Part shown: one piece after another, positions 31,756 to 41,245 of the stretch
How positions within the stretch are numbered: the stretch's first letter is position 1
How the letters are laid out: each line of letters starts with the position of its first letter
From: an uncultured Acidobacteriia bacterium
Lineage (GTDB): Bacteria > Acidobacteriota > Terriglobia > Bryobacterales > Bryobacteraceae
NCBI GenBank assembly: GCA_903907865.1
Contig: CAIVPR010000036.1
Coordinates: 1-56,047 of the forward strand
Direction: 5' to 3'
DNA length: 56,047 nt
The notes under the pieces: generated by a model
What the model was told of the DNA's origin: nothing
Seen by the model: only the letters and a program-made list of their open reading frames with translations
Database searches by the model: none
Made by a program: the position numbers and the translations under genes

Positions 31756-34056
31756 CTACCGCGCGAACTGCACCATCACGTCCCGTTCCGCGGACCTCCC
31801 GTGATCGTCGATCACCCGGATCAGATGGCTGCCGTCGCGTTCCGGTTTCCAGCCCAAAGCCCCGTTCTTCACCGGAGTATTCCCAATCAAGGACGCGCCG
31901 TCAAACCAATAGACACTCCCCACATCCGCCGCCACGCTCGCCTCCAGAGCGACCACTTGGGTGATCTCGGAACGCCGCATCGTATAGGTCACGCTCCGTA
32001 GCGGCGAGACAATCCGGGGCACCTCGCCCGCGTCCTCGGCCGCGCAGTCCGGCAGGTGCGGGGGAGTGCGCCGCGGCATTCCGGCTTCCCGAAAGAGCTT
32101 CAGCATGTCCGAAGGCCAGAACTCGAACACCTCGAAGCGCGTGTCGTCCGCCGGATAGGGCGGACAGACCGGTCGCCCGGTCCGCGCATCCAAGGCCACC
32201 GCGCGGTGCAGCTGGCTGACGCGGATCGGCGACTTCCCCGGTATGTACCAAGTCTCGACCGTCTGCGGACACCAGGCGTTGGGCAAATCGCCGCTCGCCG
32301 CGCAGACGGCCACCTTGCGGACCCCCGGCGGCGGTGTGAACGGCGGAACCGGCTCCTGCGCCCGCGCCAGGTTGAGCGCGTCGGCGATACGGAAGAACAG
32401 GGGCGCAGCGGCCTCCACGCCAATGAAGCTGGCATTGCTCTTTCCGCTGAAGTCGCCGATCCACACCGCCAACACATAGGGACCGACCACGCCCGCCGAC
32501 CAAGCATCGCGGAATCCCCACGACGTGCCGGTCTTCCACGCCACCGGCCAACGGGTACGGACAGGCACCGACCCGTCGTCGTCCGGCCTCGGGTTCCGCC
32601 GCAGCATGTCGAGCGTGATGAAGGCTGCCTCGGGACTGAGCAGGCGGATCCCCTCGTCGCGCGGCTGATTGCGTTCCACCCGCAGACGGTGCAGCGTGCC
32701 CTGGTTCGCCAGCATCGTGTACATGGACGCCAGTTCCTCCATGGAAACCTCGCCGCCGCCCAGCGCCAGCGCCAAGCCGTAGAACTCCTCGGACCGCAGG
32801 CGGGCCACCCCGGCACTCTGCAGGAATTGGTAGAGCGACGGTTGCCGCAGTTGGGTTGAGACCCACACCGCCGGAATGTTGCGGCTGCGGACCAGCGCTT
32901 CCTCGGCGGGGACCGGGCCGAAGAACTTGCCGTCGAAGTTTTCCGGCGTGAAGGGACCGAAGGAGGTCGGGGAGTCCTTCAGGATTGTTCGGGGATGTAA
33001 CACGCCTTGGTCGAGGCCCAGCGCGTAGACGAACGGCTTCAGGGTAGAGCCGGGCGAGCGCCGGGCCAGCACGCCGTTCACCTGGCCGTCAATGTGGGTG
33101 TTCCGGTAGTCCGCCGAGCCGACCCACCCTTTGACGGCGGAATCGCGGGTGTCCACCAGCAGCGCCGCCACGTTTTCGATGCCCCGGTCGCCGACTTGGG
33201 CGATGTAGCGGGCGATCTGCCGTTCGAGGAGGCGCTGGAGTTCGGCATCCAGCGTGGTGTCGATACGACCGGACCGGCCCGACCGGTCGCCCAGCAGCGC
33301 GTCGACGAAATGGGGAGCGAGTTGGGGCAGGGCGGAACGGGTGAAATCCGGCGGGCTGTCGTCCTGGGATGGGACGGTGCCGCCAAACTTCGTGACCCAC
33401 TGGCGCGCCAACTGGACCCGGGCTGTGTCGACGGCGTTCGTGGCGAGGTTTCGGCCCGCCCGCGCTGCCGGATGCTGGGGGATTACGGCGAGCGTGATGG
33501 CTTCGCCGGTGGTGAGGCGGTCGGGCGGCTTACCGAAATAGAGTCGGCTGGCCGCGCCCGCGCCTTGGACGTTGCCGCCGAAGGGCACGAGGTTGAGGTA
33601 GGCCTCCAGGATTTCGCGTTTCGAGTAGCGCAGTTCCAGCCAGAGGGCGGCTCCCAGTTGGCGGAGCTTTCCGGCGGCGGTGCGGGTCCGCATCCGGTAG
33701 AGCAGCCGGGCCAACTGCATGGTCAGGGTCGAGCCGCCTTGCCGCACACCGCCACGCAGGTATGTGCGCGATGCAGCCCGGACCAGCGCTATCGGATTTA
33801 CGCCCGGATGCCAGTAGAACCAGCGGTCTTCCTTTAGTAGGAAGGCCTCGGATAGCGTCGGGGGTAGTTCCGAAAGCGGAGTCCAAAGGCGGAATTGGTC
33901 GTCCGACGCCAAGGTAACGCGCAGGAGTTCGCCGTCGGCGGACCAGACGGCGGTGGATAGCGGCACCAATTTCGGCAACGGGGCGTGGGGCCAGACGCGC
34001 AGGAGGATGAGGGTCGCGACGACTACGACTCCGGCCCGCCTCCTACGGTTTCCCAA
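31756..34056 (-). CDS. pbpC: Penicillin-binding protein 1C
   Basis: A 766-residue bifunctional peptidoglycan synthase. A membrane anchor (about 9-24) is followed by the GT51 glycosyltransferase (EDRWFYWHPGVNP, RQGGSTLTMQLARLL, ILEAYLNLVPFGGNVQG), the transpeptidase (active Ser in GSTLKPFVYALG, the SRN motif in RSRNIPAV, KTGTSWGF) and a C-terminal BiPBP-type domain. The TTG start overlaps the macroglobulin stop by 14 bases; codons upstream in this frame are antisense-like text of the overlapping gene. Fusion with the upstream macroglobulin partner is known from other bacteria (yfhM-pbpC), where PBP1C may repair the wall after damage. Confidence 0.93.
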   Translation of the reverse strand: MGNRRRRAGVVVVATLILLRVWPHAPLPKLVPLSTAVWSADGELLRVTLASDDQFRLWTPLSELPPTLSEAFLLKEDRWFYWHPGVNPIALVRAASRTYLRGGVRQGGSTLTMQLARLLYRMRTRTAAGKLRQLGAALWLELRYSKREILEAYLNLVPFGGNVQGAGAASRLYFGKPPDRLTTGEAITLAVIPQHPAARAGRNLATNAVDTARVQLARQWVTKFGGTVPSQDDSPPDFTRSALPQLAPHFVDALLGDRSGRSGRIDTTLDAELQRLLERQIARYIAQVGDRGIENVAALLVDTRDSAVKGWVGSADYRNTHIDGQVNGVLARRSPGSTLKPFVYALGLDQGVLHPRTILKDSPTSFGPFTPENFDGKFFGPVPAEEALVRSRNIPAVWVSTQLRQPSLYQFLQSAGVARLRSEEFYGLALALGGGEVSMEELASMYTMLANQGTLHRLRVERNQPRDEGIRLLSPEAAFITLDMLRRNPRPDDDGSVPVRTRWPVAWKTGTSWGFRDAWSAGVVGPYVLAVWIGDFSGKSNASFIGVEAAAPLFFRIADALNLARAQEPVPPFTPPPGVRKVAVCAASGDLPNAWCPQTVETWYIPGKSPIRVSQLHRAVALDARTGRPVCPPYPADDTRFEVFEFWPSDMLKLFREAGMPRRTPPHLPDCAAEDAGEVPRIVSPLRSVTYTMRRSEITQVVALEASVAADVGSVYWFDGASLIGNTPVKNGALGWKPERDGSHLIRVIDDHGRSAERDVMVQFAR

Positions 34057-37000
34057 TCTCCAGCCTTCCCGCCGTCCCCAAGCCCCCCACCTTCCGGTCG
34101 TACATGCCCTCCGCAAACGCCGGCGGAGCCTGGAACACCCCCGGATTCGTCGCCCGCACCCGGTAGCTGAACGTCCCCGTGTCCCGACTGACGGTTCCAT
34201 ACAGCACCAGCCGGTCGTCGCGGACATCGACATGGTCCGGCACCCAATTCGACTTCGCCGCCACGCCGATCGGCAACGCGCCGTAGCCCGACGGTTTCGC
34301 CGACGCCGGATCCACCCCCGGAGTGCTCGAATCGGCCACCGGCTGCAGTTCCAGCACGGACTCCACGCCGCCCGGCAGCAGGTCCACCACCGCCACCTGC
34401 TCGACCTTGTCCTTCTTTGTCGCCCGCAAGCGCAACCGTATCAGGAACTCCTGGCCCACCTTCGCCTGCGTGATCGTGTTGCCGTTCATGTCTGTAAATT
34501 CGCGGATGATCTCGATACCCTGGCTGGTCGGTACCGGCGCGTTGCGGTCGAAGCCGGATTCGTTCACCGTGTAGTACCCCGCCACCCGGCCTTCCTTGCT
34601 GAAACGCACCTTGGCGGCACCCATCGGAATCGCCACCTTCGGCATCGACCCCGCCGGGAGCGTCAAACTACGGTCCACGCCGTCTTTGCCGATCTGCCCG
34701 ATGCCGAATTTCCCGGTGGTCCCGACCGCCTTCGCGTACGCATCCAGCGCGTAGAGCGCCCAAGCCGCGGAAAGCGACGTCGTCTGCCCGCCGCTCACGG
34801 CCCCGGCGATCCCCTGCAGCGGAGCCGCCGGAATACCGCCGACCCGGTTGGGGAAATGGCGGGCCGTCAGGTAGAGCAGTTCCGCATCGTGAATCGCGGC
34901 ACCGTAATAGACCTCGTCGCCCCAATCGTGCTTCTGCTGGGCCCACGGGACGTCGCGGATCGCCCGGTCTGCGTCCTCATTGCGTTGGAGCAACCGGTAA
35001 GTGGACGCAAGATACGCGGCGGTTAGATCCTGCTGCCAGACCTTGGGATAGCGGTTTTTCGCCTCCTGCTCCACGTTCGAGAGGACGGCGCGTGGGTTGA
35101 TCCCCTGCCGCGCCAGCAAATAGGCGGCCTCGGCGCGCTGCCGCTGCCCTTCCAAATTCGACGCCGGCGTGCCCGCGAAGCGCACAAGCCAATTGTTCGT
35201 GTTTGCCAGCAAGCCGTTGGGCGTTCGGACACCCCGCTCCTGCGCCTCCACTAGGAATTGGGCCGCGTACACAGTGGGCACCTCCGCCGTCACCGGCGAT
35301 GACGCCCAAAGTCCGTACCCGCCTTGGTCGTTGGCCCTCGACTGTAGCGTTGAAAAGACCGCCGCCAACGGTTGGGCCTCGCGCGAATGGACCGTCCCGA
35401 ATTCCGGCCGCGACGCGGTAATCAGCGCCGCGACTCCCTTGCTCACCAGCTGCTCGGTGCAACTGTACGGATAGTCGCCCAGCCACGCGACCAGCCCCTG
35501 GCCCCAGACCAGCGGCACGGCCGACACTGCCGCGTCCACCTGCCGGTTTTCGGCGTACAAATCGCGGGTCAACGGCACGGACGTCGAGCCCCCGTCGAAA
35601 CTCCCCAACGTCAACTGCGTCCGATACGCCACCGCCGGGCGCACGCTCACGGATTCCTCCAAATGCGACTCCGCATTGCCCCGCCGCGCCACAAACTTCA
35701 TCGACGCCGACCCCAGCACCGCGTTCGCCATCAACCGGAAGTCCGCCGTGCCCTCCTTTTTCGTCGCAATCTGCAGATCGACGCCGCTTGCGCCCTGCAA
35801 CGACAGTTCCCGCCCCGCCTGCAACTCCACATGCACCGGGCCGCTGCCGGGCAGGTTGTTGAACACGCCGACGCTGACCGAAAACTCGTCGCCCGGGGCC
35901 ACCATGTTCGGAACATTGGGCGTCAGGATGAAGTTGCCCTTGATCTCCGTGCCCGCCTCCGTCACCCCGACCTTGCGCGAATTGACCGCAATCGCGACCA
36001 GCCGCAGGTGCCCGTTGAAGTAGTCCGGTACCGCATATTGGAACTCCTTGCCCTCGGGCCCCACATCGACCACGCCCGACCACCACGCCACGGGCGGCTT
36101 TCGCTTCTTCGCAAACGGATTCAGATGGCGCGCGAAACCGCCATCGGCGTCGCCGCCCGGTGCCGCCAGCGCCAGGAACTTCTTGAACTCCGGCAGGATC
36201 AGGTCCAGAATCTGCGACGTGTCCACCTCCAGCATCTTCTTCTGGAAGAAATAGCCCAACGGGTCGGGGTTCTTGTACCGCGCGACCTGCAGAATCCCCT
36301 CGTCCACGGCCAGCACCGCCACCCGCGACGCCTCGCCGGGTGCGACCCGGATCGACAGCGTCGTCCCGGGCTTCACCTCCTTGGCTGCGGTCAGTGCTAC
36401 GGGCTGCGTGCGCGCCGCGAGGTCCGCCGCGAACGGCGCCACCCCGTAGGACAGCGGACTGACGAAAATTTCGTCCGACGACGGGTCGCGCACAAACTGC
36501 ACGCACACGTAGCCGTTGCCCTCGAAATCCTTCGGCAGTTGGATCTTCTGGACGGTGCTGGTGGTCGAAGTCTTGAACCATTGGGACTGGAAGACGTGGT
36601 CGCGTTCGATGGTGATCAGCCCTGCCCCGACGTACGGGGCGCGGATGCTCACGGAAATCGTGTCGCCCCCGGCATACCCAGGCTTGTCCAAACGCACTTG
36701 CAGTTCGGCGTTTTTGTCCATGGCGGCGGCAAGGTTGGCCTCGCCCGCCACGCTGTAGTTGAGCTTGTTGAGTTCCGCACCGTTGGCGTCGCGCAGGACG
36801 AGTAGGAAGTCCCCGGGCTCGGTCGTCGGCAGCGGGATGTTGGTGCCGCCGGGCGAGATCCGCACTTTGCGGCTGTTCCGCACCGTCTCTTTCAGCCGCG
36901 AGACGTAGCGGAAAGTCTTGTCGCCCTGCTCGGTCAACACCGAGACGTACTTGCGCTGCACCCACTCCAAATTCAAGCCGTCCGCCGCGACGGGATTCAG

Positions 37001-39865
37001 CGCTTGGTCAACCGCCAGCCAGTGCGCCTGGCGGGCGGTATTGCGACCCACGAATCCAAGGTCGCCGTCGGCCTTGACGCCGACCAGATAGGCGGCGTCA
37101 GAAATGATGGCCGAATTCTGAGCCGCCACATTCCGACCACCCTCGGCCTCGAAAGCGCGGGCCAGCAGGTTGAGCCGATACGCTCGGCCGACAAAGCGGG
37201 TCAGATCGATTTGGAACTCCGCGACGCCCTTGTCGTCGGTCACGGCGGGCTTCAAGGTTTCGTGGAAGGGCTCGGTCAGCGTTTCACCCGTCTGGAATCG
37301 GTATTCCGGATAGCGGGCAAACCTCGGCAGCACCGCCGTCAGGCTCAGTTCGCCCTCCACGCGGCGGCCCGTTGCAGGATCGCCGAACAGATGGGCGACG
37401 GTCGCCCGCGCTTTCACATCGCCAGGCTTCAACCACCCTTCGGCCGGCTTTTCGGCCAAGTCCAGCCGCACCTTCATGCGGTCGGGCTCGAACTCCTGCA
37501 CCTTGAAGGTGGTGCTGCCGATGATCTCCTTGTTCTTTTCGTCCTTGACCAGCACGGCGGAGGCCTGGTAGATCCCGGTGGGCGACGACACCTGGCTGGT
37601 GTAGGCCACCTCGTCGAAGGCCATGGCGGAGAGCTTGACCGGAGTCCGGCTGACCATGGAGCCGCGCGAATCCGTAATCTCCACCTCGATGGGCAGACCG
37701 GCGACGTTCCCCTTCCAGTCCGCCGTGCGCACAATCAGACCCAGATGCGCGGTTTCGCCGGGCCGGTATATGCCTCGGTCGCTGAACAGGTAGGCCCCCA
37801 GTTGCTGCGCCGACCCCGCGTTTTCCACGCCGCCGGTATCGAAGCGCGAAAGATCGACGCCCCGGTACATGTCGAGCGGCATGAAGGAGAAATCGGCGTC
37901 CTTCTGGGCCACGATCATGAGCGGATTCTTCTCGCGCCGAGCCCGTCGGGCGTCAATCGGGGGGATCTGGGCGCGTCCGTTCCCGTCCGTTGTGGCTGCG
38001 GCGACGGGCTGGCCGTTCTGGCCCGAAAGTTCGACGCGCGCCCCGGCTACCGGCAGACCGGTCTGGATCGACTGGACGAAGACGTCGCGGCCGCCGTCCT
38101 TGCCGCGCTTGACGATGAATCCGAGGTCGGTGACGAGGACGAGGCGGGTGTCTTCAGGGCCGCCGCCGTTGGCATCCTCGTTGTTGTTGTCGTTGTCGTC
38201 CTGCTTGGGCGGGGCTTGGCGGACGCGCACCACGAACAGGCCCCGGTTCTGGCCGCCTGCGCGTAGATACTGGCCGAGGTCGATGCTGTCATACGTCGGC
38301 TTGCCCGGATCCTTGCCACTGTAGTCGCGAACCGCGAGGAAGCGCTCGGCGATCTTGTCCTGGAGGTCGGGCCAGAGGTTGGGGCGAGTGTAGTTCCCCA
38401 TGACCGGTGCCAGATGCTGCACCTGGCCGGGGAGAACGCGGGCCACTTCGACTTGGACGCGGTCGACGTCCCGAGCCAGGAAGCCGATCTTCTTGTCGCC
38501 GGAAAGCGACAGCAGCGAGCCGTTGCCGAGGAACGTCAGTTTCTGCGGATAGGGGGCGATGGCGAACGTGGCGATGTAGGGTTTTCCAGAAATGTAGCCG
38601 CCGATGCCGTCCACACCCGCTTGCACCACGAGGAAAACATAGCGCCCGACCGGCCCGCGGAATTTAAAACCGTGGGAGGTTTCGCCGCCGGATTCCGACG
38701 CCACGTAGGTCAGCGGCATCGCCGTGCACTTGGGCAGGATGTCGTTGCCGATCTGAGCTGGATCGTCCCAACGGTAGGGCTCCAACTGTTCCTTAGGTTG
38801 CCGAGGGTGGCGCTCCGGCAAAACGCAGGCCGCGACCTTCCCCGCCAACGACTTCTCCGCCACAGGCGACGAACTGTTCAGCATCAGGATCTGTTCCGGC
38901 TCGTACTTCGCGTTGTCGACCACCGTCATGAACGCATTGCTGAACTTGAGGCTGGTGCGACCGGGAACCGTGACCGTCGCCGTCAATTCCTCCTTCGTCG
39001 TGTTGCCGCCCCGCGCCGCCCGGATGCCCTTGCCAACATGGACCGTCAACTTGGTGTCGTCGCGCGGCATCTCCAAGGCCGCCGAATGGATGCTGGCTTG
39101 AAGCTTGAATTTGTCGTACGAAACCGTGAAGTGGCTGCTGCCCGACTTCAGCCCCAGATACTCCGCGTCCGACGCGGCTTCGAGGGAAACGCGCTCCTCG
39201 AAGGCCTGGGTATCTACCGGGTGGCTGAATGCGACAGTCGAGACAACCTTCTTAAGGGACGGATTGCGCGGATCCTGGTAGAACCGACTTTCCTGGAGTT
39301 TGGCGGTGAACGGAGCGCTGCGGAAGTCGAAGTCGTAGTCCTCGAGTTGCACCCCCGGTGCCAGAAAGTGCTTCTTCTCCATGCGGACGGAGAACGCGCC
39401 GTCAACCGGCCAGTCGTTCTTGGGGGTGAACTGGAGTTTGCGGTCGCTAACCCAGAACCACCTGCCCGGGACGTTCGGCGACAGGCCGACCCCCGCCGTC
39501 ACAGGCTTTTCGATCTGCTGCAGCGGCGCGACCGCCTCGGCAAATTCCACGTCGAGCGGGAAGATCGTCGCGATGCCGTTCTCGTCGAACACTGTGGCAC
39601 CGGGCGCGGTTACGGTATAGCCGGCGTAGTTGGGGACCGGGCGGTGCCGATACCAGTAGCCCCCGGCAACGAGGACGACAAGGACCGAGGCCAAGGCGAT
39701 CCAGCGACGCCGGTCCGCAAGAAGCCACTGCCATCCGGTCGCGAGGCGCTGCTTGGTCCAACCGATCCACTTGGGCGGCTGCCATGCCACCCGCCCAACG
39801 ACGGGTTTCGCCGCGTCCGCGATGAACTCCCCGAAATCCCGCCACCACTCCGACACTGGTCCCAT
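34043..39865 (-). CDS. Alpha-2-macroglobulin family protein with thioester motif
   Basis: A 1940-residue bacterial macroglobulin, thought to trap attacking proteases in the periplasm. An N-terminal basic segment and one membrane helix (about 56-73, ALASVLVVLVAGGYWY) replace the lipoprotein signal found in E. coli YfhM. MG-type beta domains follow (e.g. YLFSDRGIYRPGETAHLGLIVR near 700), then the thioester motif CTEQ at residues 1469-1472 in YPYSCTEQ, and the alpha-helical thioester domain and C-terminal receptor-like domain. Length is slightly above the 1650-1900 usual. The thioester motif is intact, so covalent trapping should be possible. Its stop overlaps pbpC. Confidence 0.93.
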   Translation of the reverse strand: MGPVSEWWRDFGEFIADAAKPVVGRVAWQPPKWIGWTKQRLATGWQWLLADRRRWIALASVLVVLVAGGYWYRHRPVPNYAGYTVTAPGATVFDENGIATIFPLDVEFAEAVAPLQQIEKPVTAGVGLSPNVPGRWFWVSDRKLQFTPKNDWPVDGAFSVRMEKKHFLAPGVQLEDYDFDFRSAPFTAKLQESRFYQDPRNPSLKKVVSTVAFSHPVDTQAFEERVSLEAASDAEYLGLKSGSSHFTVSYDKFKLQASIHSAALEMPRDDTKLTVHVGKGIRAARGGNTTKEELTATVTVPGRTSLKFSNAFMTVVDNAKYEPEQILMLNSSSPVAEKSLAGKVAACVLPERHPRQPKEQLEPYRWDDPAQIGNDILPKCTAMPLTYVASESGGETSHGFKFRGPVGRYVFLVVQAGVDGIGGYISGKPYIATFAIAPYPQKLTFLGNGSLLSLSGDKKIGFLARDVDRVQVEVARVLPGQVQHLAPVMGNYTRPNLWPDLQDKIAERFLAVRDYSGKDPGKPTYDSIDLGQYLRAGGQNRGLFVVRVRQAPPKQDDNDNNNEDANGGGPEDTRLVLVTDLGFIVKRGKDGGRDVFVQSIQTGLPVAGARVELSGQNGQPVAAATTDGNGRAQIPPIDARRARREKNPLMIVAQKDADFSFMPLDMYRGVDLSRFDTGGVENAGSAQQLGAYLFSDRGIYRPGETAHLGLIVRTADWKGNVAGLPIEVEITDSRGSMVSRTPVKLSAMAFDEVAYTSQVSSPTGIYQASAVLVKDEKNKEIIGSTTFKVQEFEPDRMKVRLDLAEKPAEGWLKPGDVKARATVAHLFGDPATGRRVEGELSLTAVLPRFARYPEYRFQTGETLTEPFHETLKPAVTDDKGVAEFQIDLTRFVGRAYRLNLLARAFEAEGGRNVAAQNSAIISDAAYLVGVKADGDLGFVGRNTARQAHWLAVDQALNPVAADGLNLEWVQRKYVSVLTEQGDKTFRYVSRLKETVRNSRKVRISPGGTNIPLPTTEPGDFLLVLRDANGAELNKLNYSVAGEANLAAAMDKNAELQVRLDKPGYAGGDTISVSIRAPYVGAGLITIERDHVFQSQWFKTSTTSTVQKIQLPKDFEGNGYVCVQFVRDPSSDEIFVSPLSYGVAPFAADLAARTQPVALTAAKEVKPGTTLSIRVAPGEASRVAVLAVDEGILQVARYKNPDPLGYFFQKKMLEVDTSQILDLILPEFKKFLALAAPGGDADGGFARHLNPFAKKRKPPVAWWSGVVDVGPEGKEFQYAVPDYFNGHLRLVAIAVNSRKVGVTEAGTEIKGNFILTPNVPNMVAPGDEFSVSVGVFNNLPGSGPVHVELQAGRELSLQGASGVDLQIATKKEGTADFRLMANAVLGSASMKFVARRGNAESHLEESVSVRPAVAYRTQLTLGSFDGGSTSVPLTRDLYAENRQVDAAVSAVPLVWGQGLVAWLGDYPYSCTEQLVSKGVAALITASRPEFGTVHSREAQPLAAVFSTLQSRANDQGGYGLWASSPVTAEVPTVYAAQFLVEAQERGVRTPNGLLANTNNWLVRFAGTPASNLEGQRQRAEAAYLLARQGINPRAVLSNVEQEAKNRYPKVWQQDLTAAYLASTYRLLQRNEDADRAIRDVPWAQQKHDWGDEVYYGAAIHDAELLYLTARHFPNRVGGIPAAPLQGIAGAVSGGQTTSLSAAWALYALDAYAKAVGTTGKFGIGQIGKDGVDRSLTLPAGSMPKVAIPMGAAKVRFSKEGRVAGYYTVNESGFDRNAPVPTSQGIEIIREFTDMNGNTITQAKVGQEFLIRLRLRATKKDKVEQVAVVDLLPGGVESVLELQPVADSSTPGVDPASAKPSGYGALPIGVAAKSNWVPDHVDVRDDRLVLYGTVSRDTGTFSYRVRATNPGVFQAPPAFAEGMYDRKVGGLGTAGRLEIGKP

Positions 39866-39883
39866 GAGTCTGATCCGAACTTA

Positions 39884-39905
39884 TTGTAAAGGAAAAATAT
39901 TACAA
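39884..39905. promoter_or_regulatory. Inverted repeat TTGTAA-N10-TTACAA between divergent genes
   Basis: TTGTAA (39884-39889) and TTACAA (39900-39905) lie 18 bases upstream of the macroglobulin ATG (minus) and about 110 bases before the TIGR03435 gene (plus), in an AT-rich patch. A binding site for a dimeric regulator is one reading. Confidence 0.35.
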
Positions 39906-40017
39906 AATGGCGGACCCGCTGGAATATTGGGCAAATGGGGGGCAGGACGACGCGCACCTCGATCCTGCCGCATTGCTTGACACCGGCGTTGCCCCAGGCG
40001 ATGCTGGTCACAATCCA

Positions 40018-40875
40018 ATGAAAACGCTTCCCGCGCTCCTGTTGGCGGTGCTGCCCCTGCTTGGGCAATCGCTGGAATTCGAGGTCGCTTCGATCAAGCC
40101 CGTTGCGAACGATGTTCCGATGCGATACACGGGCGGTGCCGCCACCGGGCGCGCGTCGTGGACACGGGTCACCGTCCGTTCACTGATCTCCTCGGGCTAC
40201 CCTGCGTACGCCGCGCACCGCGAGAGAATTTCGGGCGCATCCGCGCTCGACCATGAATATGCGTTGGAGGTGCGCTGCTCGGCGGGAACCACCGATGCCG
40301 ATTTTCGGCAGATGATCGCAACCCTCCTCGCAACGCGGTTCGGGTTGAGGTTCCACGAAGTCACAAAGGAGGTCAAGGCCTTCGCCATCGTGGCCGCCCC
40401 AAGCGGACCAAGGCTGACGGCATCCCAGCCGCAGCCCGATGCGCCTCAAGCGCCAACGACGGGCGGGCCGATGATCGGCGGCAGGGATTCCGCCGGATTT
40501 CCCGTGCTCCTTCCCGGTTCCACATATCAAGTGGCATTCGGCGAGGACGAGGCCAAGATGACTTTCCGCGGCGCGTCGATGGGATTTCTGGCCAACCGAC
40601 TGGGTGACCTGTTCCGGGACGATCTGCTTGTGGACCAGACGGGGCTGCCGGGCAAATTCGACTTCCACTTGGCAGTGCCCGCCTCGCGTCCGACACTGCC
40701 TCCGGGATTCGTGCCGGGTGGAGGCGGTCCCACACCGATCCGGAGCCCGGGTATGGACGCCAAAGCTGTCTCCTCCGCGCTGGAGAAACAGCTGGGACTA
40801 CGGCTCGTTCCGGTCAAGGAGACGATTCAATTGATGGTTGTGGACCACTTGGCCTCCGAGCCGACGGGGAATTAA
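40018..40875 (+). CDS. TIGR03435 family protein
   Basis: A 285-residue exported protein of the TIGR03435 family, found mostly in soil acidobacteria and of unknown function. The signature FEVASIKPVAND near the mature N-terminus is diagnostic; GTTDADFRQMIATLLATRFGLRFHEVTKEVKAFAIV and DQTGLPGKFDFHL are further family text, and the C-terminus SALEKQLGLRLVPVKETIQLMVVDHL is typical. The ATG at 40018 gives a compact signal peptide (MKTLPALLLAVLPLLGQS); the open frame upstream reads into intergenic sequence. Known in many copies per genome; this is one lone copy. Confidence 0.92.
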   Translation: MKTLPALLLAVLPLLGQSLEFEVASIKPVANDVPMRYTGGAATGRASWTRVTVRSLISSGYPAYAAHRERISGASALDHEYALEVRCSAGTTDADFRQMIATLLATRFGLRFHEVTKEVKAFAIVAAPSGPRLTASQPQPDAPQAPTTGGPMIGGRDSAGFPVLLPGSTYQVAFGEDEAKMTFRGASMGFLANRLGDLFRDDLLVDQTGLPGKFDFHLAVPASRPTLPPGFVPGGGGPTPIRSPGMDAKAVSSALEKQLGLRLVPVKETIQLMVVDHLASEPTGN

Positions 40876-40898
40876 CCCAAAACGCAACCGCAAACCGT

Positions 40899-41171
40899 TC
40901 ACGCCGACTCCATCGATGCGCAGCGCACCGCTGGAACGGGAGCATTGAGGATCGCATCGGCCCAGCGAATCTCGTCCGGTGTCAACGGCCCGCCGGTCTC
41001 CCGCAACGCCTCATCCAGCATCTCGCGCCAGCCTGCGGCATCGGATAGGCCCACCACGACGGCGTGCTTCGCGAAAGCGGAAATACTGGGGGCTCTTCCG
41101 GCCGCCACCAGATCACGAATTTCCTGGAGTTGGCTGTCGGGGAGAGTGACAGTGACTTTGGCGGTAGCCAT
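40899..41171 (-). CDS. Ribbon-helix-helix antitoxin-like protein, without toxin gene
   Basis: A 90-residue protein resembling VapB-type antitoxins of the ribbon-helix-helix class: the strand AKVTVTLPDSQLQEIRDLVAAG is followed by SISAFAKHAVVVGLSDAAGW and LDEALRETGGPLTPDEIRWADAIL. Such genes are normally followed at once by a PIN-domain toxin gene. Here the stop is followed after 23 bases by the end of the convergent TIGR03435 gene, so there is no room for a toxin. The ATG at 41171 is preferred to one three codons upstream. It may be an orphan that regulates another locus or a relic. Confidence 0.75.
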   Translation of the reverse strand: MATAKVTVTLPDSQLQEIRDLVAAGRAPSISAFAKHAVVVGLSDAAGWREMLDEALRETGGPLTPDEIRWADAILNAPVPAVRCASMESA

Positions 41172-41245
41172 ACCAATCAAAATACCGCAACCCCCTCGCG
41201 CACGGTTCGGCTCCCCGTGTTACTTTCAGGTTTACCGACCCCGGA

